This document shows positions 58,883-64,000 of a stretch of 64,000 nt of DNA, piece after piece. This DNA comes from an uncultured bacterium (lineage in GTDB: Bacteria; Pseudomonadota; Alphaproteobacteria; Rhodospirillales; Rhodospirillaceae). How positions within the stretch are numbered: position 1 is the first letter of the stretch; each line of letters begins with the position of its first letter. Made by a program: the position numbers and the translations under genes. The stretch covers positions 1-64,000 of the forward strand of contig CAISTS010000029.1 of NCBI GenBank assembly GCA_903888485.1. The letters are read 5' to 3'. The notes below the pieces were generated by a model. That model searched no databases. It was not told the origin of the DNA and saw nothing but the letters and a program-made list of their open reading frames with translations.

Positions 58883-59665
58883 ATGGGGTCCCGTTTTTTA
58901 AGCCTTGCGCAGGTTCTGACCTGGTGCCTCGCTGCGCTCTGTCTCGCAGCCACGCTGGCGTTTGTGCCTGCCTCAGCGGCTGACAAGGCCTCCGCCGAGG
59001 GGCTGCGCAGCGCTTTCCGCGATGCCGCGCGCGACGCCAAACTCACCGACGAACTCGATCCTGCCTATGAGCTGCTGGGCATCGCCGAAGCCGCCCAGCA
59101 GCAGGAAATTCCGCAGCTCGCGGCCGAAGCCGCTGGGTCCTTCGCCGACCTTGTCAAACGCGCCGCCGCCAAAGCCCTAAAAACCGGCGGCGAACTGGCG
59201 GAAGTTACGCTCGATCAGTTTGTCGACCTGCGTTTCATGGCGCGCTCGGCCAATCTCACCCTGCCCCAGGCCGCGCTCGACGACGCCATTACCAAGCTGT
59301 TCCCCAACGTGCGCACGGCGCTCGAGGCGAAGTTCAATCAGGCCGCCGAATGGACGGACAAACGCGCGGCGGTCGACGAACTTGCCGATCTGCAAGCCTC
59401 GGCGACACAGCTCATGAACGATGAGCTCGCCGGCGATATGGCCACGGCCTTCGACCGCAAAGCCGCCGAGCTGGAGACCCTCGCCGGCCAGGCCGAAGAT
59501 GAAGAGAGCCGCACCCAGATGCGCGACGCCCTCGCCGAGACCCGTAAGCTGCGCGATGACCGCGTCGCCGACGCCAAGACCAACAACATCAACGCCGTCG
59601 CGGCCCTGATGCAGAATCAGAGCGAAGACCACGAAGACGGCGGCGGCAACGTCGAGACCCAGTAG
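58883..59665 (+). CDS. Secreted helical protein of unknown function
   Basis: A 260-residue exported protein. The signal peptide ends at about residue 33 (VPASAA). The mature part is highly charged, Ala-rich and almost entirely helical (e.g. EAAQQQEIPQLAAEAAGSFADLVKRAAAKAL, AFDRKAAELETLAGQAEDEESR), suggesting a periplasmic helical bundle. I recognise no family. ATG 58883 is preferred over a TTG upstream because it starts the signal peptide. Convergent with the next gene with no gap. Confidence 0.75.
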   Translation: MGSRFLSLAQVLTWCLAALCLAATLAFVPASAADKASAEGLRSAFRDAARDAKLTDELDPAYELLGIAEAAQQQEIPQLAAEAAGSFADLVKRAAAKALKTGGELAEVTLDQFVDLRFMARSANLTLPQAALDDAITKLFPNVRTALEAKFNQAAEWTDKRAAVDELADLQASATQLMNDELAGDMATAFDRKAAELETLAGQAEDEESRTQMRDALAETRKLRDDRVADAKTNNINAVAALMQNQSEDHEDGGGNVETQ

Positions 59666-60184
59666 TCAGGCTGCGCCTTCGCGCGGCAGGTATTTGACGG
59701 CGCGGCTTTGCAAATCCGCCGCCAACGCGCGCTCGAAACCTGCCCTGAACAGCAGTTCGGCGATCAGATAGGCCGGCGCCATGAAGATCTGCAGGATGTT
59801 CACGGTCAGCGCCGGCCGCCGACCTTCAAAGAAATGGCCGACGAGCTGGATGGCCCAGCCCGCGGCAAATCCCACGCCGGCAACCGTCCAAATCACCGCC
59901 TGCGGCTGCTCCGCCACCTTGAGCATCGCGCCATAAACAACTGCATAGAATATCGCCGCAAGAATCCCGGTGAGCGGGATACAGACGACGTAGAGCAGCA
60001 GAAGCGTGCCAAGGGCAAGTGTGGCCAGTGTGACATTCGGGATGAGTGGAACCTGCGACAACGCCACCAGGATCGAAAAGACGATCAACGGCACGCCAAA
60101 GTGATGGGTGACCTGGTTGCGGCCATCGCGGTGATAGGCCGCGTACATCGCCAACTGCTCGCGGAACCAGACGCGAAGTGCCAT
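59666..60184 (-). CDS. Mpo1-like (DUF962) membrane protein
   Basis: A 172-residue four-helix membrane protein of the Mpo1/YGL010w family. Family marks are the N-terminal YHRDGRNQVTHHFGVPLIVF and the central QLVGHFFEGRRPALT. Yeast Mpo1 is an Fe-dependent dioxygenase that alpha-oxidises 2-hydroxy fatty acids; the conserved His residues are present here. A similar lipid role is likely but untested in this lineage. Confidence 0.88.
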   Translation of the reverse strand: MALRVWFREQLAMYAAYHRDGRNQVTHHFGVPLIVFSILVALSQVPLIPNVTLATLALGTLLLLYVVCIPLTGILAAIFYAVVYGAMLKVAEQPQAVIWTVAGVGFAAGWAIQLVGHFFEGRRPALTVNILQIFMAPAYLIAELLFRAGFERALAADLQSRAVKYLPREGAA

Positions 60185-60282
60185 ATCACCCGTGTTCCTT
60201 GCCTGAACTGGCCGTCCGCCCGGAAATAGATCACCATATGGATCGCGGGGCGCATGCGTCTTATGAGGGTGAAGTGTAGCTG

Positions 60283-61359
60283 ATGAGTGTACCGCGCACC
60301 AATGCGGAGGCGAGCAACAACCCGCTTGTAACAGGCGGCAGCCCGCCGCTGTTTCCGCCGTTCCGCGAACGCTGGCCGTGGATCGGCGGCGATCTGCAGA
60401 CCTTGCGCAATCGCATCAGCCACACCGCGCCCGACTTCTCGCCCTATGCCGCACAGCGCCTGGCGCTGGCGATGAGCGACGGCGATTGCCTCTCGGCGCT
60501 GCTCAACAAACCGCGTGAGGACACAAATAAGCCGGCCATCGTGCTGGTGCATGGCCTGACGGGCAGCGAAGACAGCCGCAACATCCAGACCAGCGCGGCC
60601 TATCACCTCTCACGCGGGTATCCCGTGGTGCGGCTTAATTTGCGCGGCGCGGGACCGTCGCTCGGGCAGTGCAACGGGTATTACCACGCCGGACGCAGCC
60701 AGGACTTGCGCGATGTTCTTGCCGCCCTGCCCGCCGACATCTCCGCGCGTGGTGTTTTGCTCGTCGGCGTGTCCCTGGGCGGTAATGTTCTGCTCAAACT
60801 GCTCGGTGAGAACATGGGCTTGGAGAACGTCATTGCGGCCGCCACGGTCTGCGCGCCCATTGATCTCAAACGGGCGCAGATGCAGATCGGGGCGCCGCGC
60901 AATGCCATCTATGAGAAGCACCTGCTCAAGGAAATGCGCGCCGATGCCTTGGGCATGGCGGGCGGGCGACGCGCCGAAGTCGAGAGCATCTTGCAAGACG
61001 TGCACTCCGTCTACGACTTCGACGACAAGATCGTCGCGCCGGGGAATGGCTTTACCGGGGCCGAGGACTATTACCGGCGCAGTTCGGCGGCGCAGTTCCT
61101 CAGCGCCGTCCGCGTCCCGACGCTGCTGATCCACGCGCAGAACGACCCCTGGATCCCTGCGGCCATGTACCTCGAGCGCCACTGGCTGGCGGACCACCCT
61201 GTCACGCTGGCGATGGCCCCCGGTGGCGGCCACGTCGGGTTCCACGGGCGCGGTCATGCCGTGCCGTGGCACGACCGCTGCATTGGCCTGTTCTTCGAAC
61301 ACGGCGCGCGAAAAGCCGAAGCCGCGGGGCACATCCGGACAATCCAAGCCCAGAGGTGA
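60283..61359 (+). CDS. YheT family alpha/beta hydrolase
   Basis: A 358-residue hydrolase of the YheT/ABHD1-3 group. LVHGLTGSEDSRNIQ gives the oxyanion-hole strand, GVSLGGNVLLKLLGE the nucleophile Ser elbow (about residue 166), NDPWIPA the acid loop and GGHVGF the catalytic His. Substrate unknown; related eukaryotic proteins act on lipids. Confidence 0.9.
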   Translation: MSVPRTNAEASNNPLVTGGSPPLFPPFRERWPWIGGDLQTLRNRISHTAPDFSPYAAQRLALAMSDGDCLSALLNKPREDTNKPAIVLVHGLTGSEDSRNIQTSAAYHLSRGYPVVRLNLRGAGPSLGQCNGYYHAGRSQDLRDVLAALPADISARGVLLVGVSLGGNVLLKLLGENMGLENVIAAATVCAPIDLKRAQMQIGAPRNAIYEKHLLKEMRADALGMAGGRRAEVESILQDVHSVYDFDDKIVAPGNGFTGAEDYYRRSSAAQFLSAVRVPTLLIHAQNDPWIPAAMYLERHWLADHPVTLAMAPGGGHVGFHGRGHAVPWHDRCIGLFFEHGARKAEAAGHIRTIQAQR

Positions 61360-61582
61360 GCCGTCCCCGCCACCTAGGCATTTGCGCTGTATTTTCCGCC
61401 ACTTGTGAGGTGAATGCGGCGCGCGTGACATTCTTCGCCCCATCAGAAATCTCTATAAGAAGCGGCCACATTTCGCTAGGATTACGCCAGGGAGAGCCTT
61501 GGGAGAACGGCGTCGCGGTTTCGGATCGGGGTCGGGTTTTTAGGCCCGAATTCCATCCATTGAACCGAAGCGTGCGGATGCC

Positions 61583-61601
61583 CTCCCTAATGAAAAGGGA
61601 G
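61583..61601 (+). promoter_or_regulatory. Hairpin overlapping Shine-Dalgarno of the 61609 gene
   Basis: CTCCCT (61583-61588) and AGGGAG (61596-61601) are exact complements around a 7-nt loop. AGGGAG is the Shine-Dalgarno of the ATG at 61609, 7 nt away. Weaker than the 30727 hairpin. Confidence 0.35.
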
Positions 61602-61608
61602 ATTGGAT

Positions 61609-62733
61609 ATGCCGGCTTCGCGCGGCGCTTCATTCGGGTCTTGGCGGAAATATCTGGCTGTGTGCCTGGCGGCACCGGCCTTCTTCACAGCAGGCAGCGC
61701 TGCGGCGGAAACGCGCAGCTTCGTCCTCAGTCATTTCTATCAAGCCGTCTATTCACAGGATAACGACTGCGAAGGCGGACCCGAGCCGAACATCGACGTG
61801 CGCTTCCGCGGCATCCTCGCGGACATGGGCAAGACGCAAAAAGAAATCGATGAACTCATGGACGGGTTCAACGGCGGCGGCGGCGCCGGTCCCGTGCACG
61901 AGATTCTGCGCAATCGAGGGAGCCCGGAAGGCCGCCGCGTTTTCGTCGGCGACAACCCGACCCAGGTTCCCGATCCGAATATCCGTACTGTGATCTCGAA
62001 GATCGGGCCTGGCTTCGATCTCGACGGCAAGGTGAACGCGGACTCCTTCGAGGATCCGGAAACCCATCAGAAAGGCCTCGATAACCAGTATTTCCGTGCG
62101 CTGGGCTGCTTCGTCAGCCACCGCGCGCTGCCGCCCGATTTGCCGACCAGCTGGTCGTACTTCTGGGATGCGACGCGCGACCGCACCAAGGGTTGGCTGA
62201 TCTCGGTCGAGGGCAGTGACCTCTCCCAAGACGGCGACGTCACCGTCACCTTCGCGCGCGCCATGGAAACTCCGATCCGCACGCCGAAAAGCCTGCCGCA
62301 ACGCGACCAGACCTTCCGGGTCGATCCGACCCCGCGCTACATTAATGTCTACAAGGGTCACCAGAAAGACGGCGTGGTCACCATCGAGCCCGGCGAGAAA
62401 TTCCACATCGTCACCGGCGGCGGCTACTTGCCGCTTGAGATGCGCATGACGCACACGCAAATGCGCTTCAAACTGACGGCCGATGGCGGCGTCGAAGGCA
62501 TGATCGGCGGATACGAGCCTTGGCTCGACATCTACTACATGTATGCCGGCGGCGGTTATGGCTACGAGAGCATGGTCGGGCTGAACCTGCCCGGCATCTA
62601 TTACGCCATGCGCCGCTTGGCCGATGCCGAGCCCGACCCCAAAACCGGCCAGAATATGTCGATCTCGACCGCCTACCGCTTCGACGGGGTACCGGCGCTC
62701 GTTGTGAAGCCAGCGCGGACAGCCTCGAAATGA
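61609..62733 (+). CDS. Secreted protein, partner of the DUF1592 gene, unknown
   Basis: A 374-residue exported protein. Basic N-terminus then signal peptide ending about residue 34 (AGSAAA). The mature protein shows no domain I know. It has two Cys (DNDCEGG and GCFVSH), a Gly-rich loop (FNGGGGAG), and acidic, aromatic segments such as SHFYQAVYSQDNDCEGGPEPNIDVRFRG. The start of the next gene overlaps its stop by 4 bp (ATGA), so the two proteins are almost certainly made together. ATG 61609 has AGGGAG 7 nt upstream. Confidence 0.8.
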   Translation: MPASRGASFGSWRKYLAVCLAAPAFFTAGSAAAETRSFVLSHFYQAVYSQDNDCEGGPEPNIDVRFRGILADMGKTQKEIDELMDGFNGGGGAGPVHEILRNRGSPEGRRVFVGDNPTQVPDPNIRTVISKIGPGFDLDGKVNADSFEDPETHQKGLDNQYFRALGCFVSHRALPPDLPTSWSYFWDATRDRTKGWLISVEGSDLSQDGDVTVTFARAMETPIRTPKSLPQRDQTFRVDPTPRYINVYKGHQKDGVVTIEPGEKFHIVTGGGYLPLEMRMTHTQMRFKLTADGGVEGMIGGYEPWLDIYYMYAGGGYGYESMVGLNLPGIYYAMRRLADAEPDPKTGQNMSISTAYRFDGVPALVVKPARTASK

Positions 62734-64000
62734 TCAAAACACAGAAGCTTCTTTCCACGGTGCTGGCGCTTGCAATCGCCGGTCCTGCCGTCGCGGCCGA
62801 ACCGGCGACGAGCGGCGGACAGGCGCTCATCCGCCGAGTCACGCCCAGCCAGTACACCCAGACCATCAAAGATATCTTCGGCGAAGGCATCAAGCTGGGC
62901 GGACGCTTCGAGCCTGATCTGCGCGCCAATGGCCTCCTGGCCGTGGGCACCGCCAAGGTCAGCGTCACCGCCACCGGGTTCGAGCAGTACTACACGATGG
63001 CGCGCGCCATCGCCGATCAGGTCACCGACAAAGACCACCGCTCGACCCTCATCACCTGCAAGCCCGCCCAGGCTAGATCGCCCGACGACGCCTGCACAAA
63101 ACAGGTGATCTCGCAGTTCGGGCGCCTGCTCTTCCGCCGGCCTCTGACGTCAAGTGAGCTCGATGCACAAGTCATCGTTGCCCGTGACGCTGCTACGTCG
63201 TTGAAGGATTTCTATGCAGGGCTGCGCGTCGGTCTGACCAACCTTCTGATTTCGCCGATGTTCCTGTTCCGCCAGGAAAACGTCGAAGCCGATCCGGCCC
63301 ATCCCGGAAAGTACCGTCTGGACGCCTACGCCAAGGCCACGCGCCTCAGCTATCTGCTGTGGGACACCGCGCCCGACGACCTGCTGCTGCGCGCCGCCGA
63401 GAGCGGCGAGCTGCACACCGACAAGGGCTTGAAGAACCAAGTCACCCGCATGCTGGGCTCGAAGCGCCTGGAACTCGGCGTGCGCGCCTACTTCACCGAC
63501 ATGCTGGGTTTTGACGAGTTCAAGACCCTCACCAAGGACACGGTGATCTATCCCAAGTACACCAACGTGCTCACGAGCCAGGCGCAGGAGCAAACCCTGC
63601 GCACCATCGTCGATCTGTTGGTCACCAACCGCGGCGATTACCGCGACATCTTCACGACGCGCAAAACCTTCCTGACGCCGTCGCTCGGCATCCTCTATGC
63701 CGTACCAGTGGTCGTCGACCGGCCGATCAATACGCCCGAGTTGTGGGTGCCGGTGGAATATCCTGAAGGTGATCCGCGCACCGGTATCCTGACGCACGCC
63801 AGCTTCGTTGCACTGCATTCGCACCCGGGCCGCTCCTCGCCGACCCTGCGCGGTAAGGCGCTGCGCGAAGTGTTCCTGTGCCAGAAGGTGCCGCAGCCGC
63901 CGGGCAACGTGAATTTCGAGGAGGTGCAAGACGCCAACTCGGTCCATAAGACCGTGCGCGCCCGCGTTAATGCGCACCTCGTCAATCCGGTCTGCGCCGG
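62730..64000 (+). CDS. Secreted DUF1587/DUF1595/DUF1592/DUF1588 protein (partial, runs off the window)
   Basis: Open from ATG 62730 to the window end, 423 codons without a stop. Signal peptide of about 22 residues (AGPAVAA). RRVTPSQYTQTIKDIFG (residues about 35-52) fits DUF1587. QFGRLLFRRPLTSSE (about 130-145) fits DUF1595. LSYLLWDTAPDDLLLRAAESGEL (about 205-230) fits DUF1592. GILTHASFVALHSHPGRSSPTLRGKALREVFLCQKVPQPP (about 350-390) fits DUF1588. These domains are best known from Planctomycetes and from gammaproteobacterial clusters, where they usually sit beside a DUF1552 gene; function is unknown. No CxxCH haem motif is seen in the part present. Confidence 0.88.
   Translation, partial: MIKTQKLLSTVLALAIAGPAVAAEPATSGGQALIRRVTPSQYTQTIKDIFGEGIKLGGRFEPDLRANGLLAVGTAKVSVTATGFEQYYTMARAIADQVTDKDHRSTLITCKPAQARSPDDACTKQVISQFGRLLFRRPLTSSELDAQVIVARDAATSLKDFYAGLRVGLTNLLISPMFLFRQENVEADPAHPGKYRLDAYAKATRLSYLLWDTAPDDLLLRAAESGELHTDKGLKNQVTRMLGSKRLELGVRAYFTDMLGFDEFKTLTKDTVIYPKYTNVLTSQAQEQTLRTIVDLLVTNRGDYRDIFTTRKTFLTPSLGILYAVPVVVDRPINTPELWVPVEYPEGDPRTGILTHASFVALHSHPGRSSPTLRGKALREVFLCQKVPQPPGNVNFEEVQDANSVHKTVRARVNAHLVNPVCA

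Noticed and set aside
1-64000. CRISPR array, restriction-modification, toxin-antitoxin or retron systems
   Set aside because: No regularly spaced repeats and no recognisable Cas, methyltransferase, nuclease or reverse transcriptase genes were seen on either strand.

Overview
The window looks like the chromosome of a GC-rich alphaproteobacterium. The supporting evidence is the gene order gatC-gatA-gatB divergent from ruvX-pyrB-pyrC-plsY-dprA-topA-rnr, a DivK receiver whose phosphoacceptor falls at residue 53, an RpoH with a clear RpoH box, a PleD-like diguanylate cyclase, and very frequent 4-bp stop/start overlaps. I cannot place it below class level from sequence alone.

Layout. 1-2950 is the edge of an integrated element: a tyrosine recombinase and a small zinc-finger protein, abutting the 3' end of tRNA-Ser(GCT). 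3200-8300 holds a fumarylacetoacetase-family hydratase, the gatCAB operon with an extra membrane protein coupled to its end, and ruvX. 8358-17702 is a long plus-strand housekeeping run: pyrB, a dihydroorotase homologue without its HxH metal motif, plsY, a dprA broken by two compensating indels, topA and rnr. 17700-22140 carries a lipoprotein S41 protease, rpmG, a TatA-like microprotein, divK, purU and rpoH. 22596-25838 has egtB-egtD for ergothioneine and a secreted Arg/Asp-rich protein. 25900-29340 has a FAD oxidoreductase, small envelope proteins, creA and greB. 29341-34208 holds a His-rich outer-membrane protein and a ferredoxin reductase / [2Fe-2S] ferredoxin / RF3 / RidA operon.

34298-38955 is a five-gene translationally coupled operon (MoxR ATPase, VWA protein, two XdhC halves, MoeA-like/MobA-like fusion). 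It looks like a maturation module for a CO-dehydrogenase/xanthine-dehydrogenase type molybdoenzyme, but no molybdoenzyme structural genes are visible. 39452-46649 has phoH, mgtC, a PAS protein, ubiX, a GST, a K+/H+ antiporter and the internally deleted remnant of a second antiporter. 46653-52807 has an amino-acid permease, a small unknown gene behind a textbook sigma-54 promoter, arsC and a large TonB-dependent receptor. 53028-64000 has an unknown conserved protein divergent from an Hpt-REC-REC-GGDEF protein, a GST, OsmC, Nudix, sseA, a secreted helical protein, an Mpo1-like protein, a YheT-type hydrolase, and the start of a secreted-protein operon with a DUF1587/1595/1592/1588 protein that runs off the window.

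The signals I consider least explained are Shine-Dalgarno-occluding hairpins in front of three exported-protein genes (25143, 30723, 61609), the sigma-54-driven unknown gene at 48693, the TatA-like 37-residue ORF at 19650, the orphan molybdoenzyme maturation operon, and the DUF1592 operon. I saw no CRISPR array, rRNA operon, toxin-antitoxin pair or recognisable defence island.
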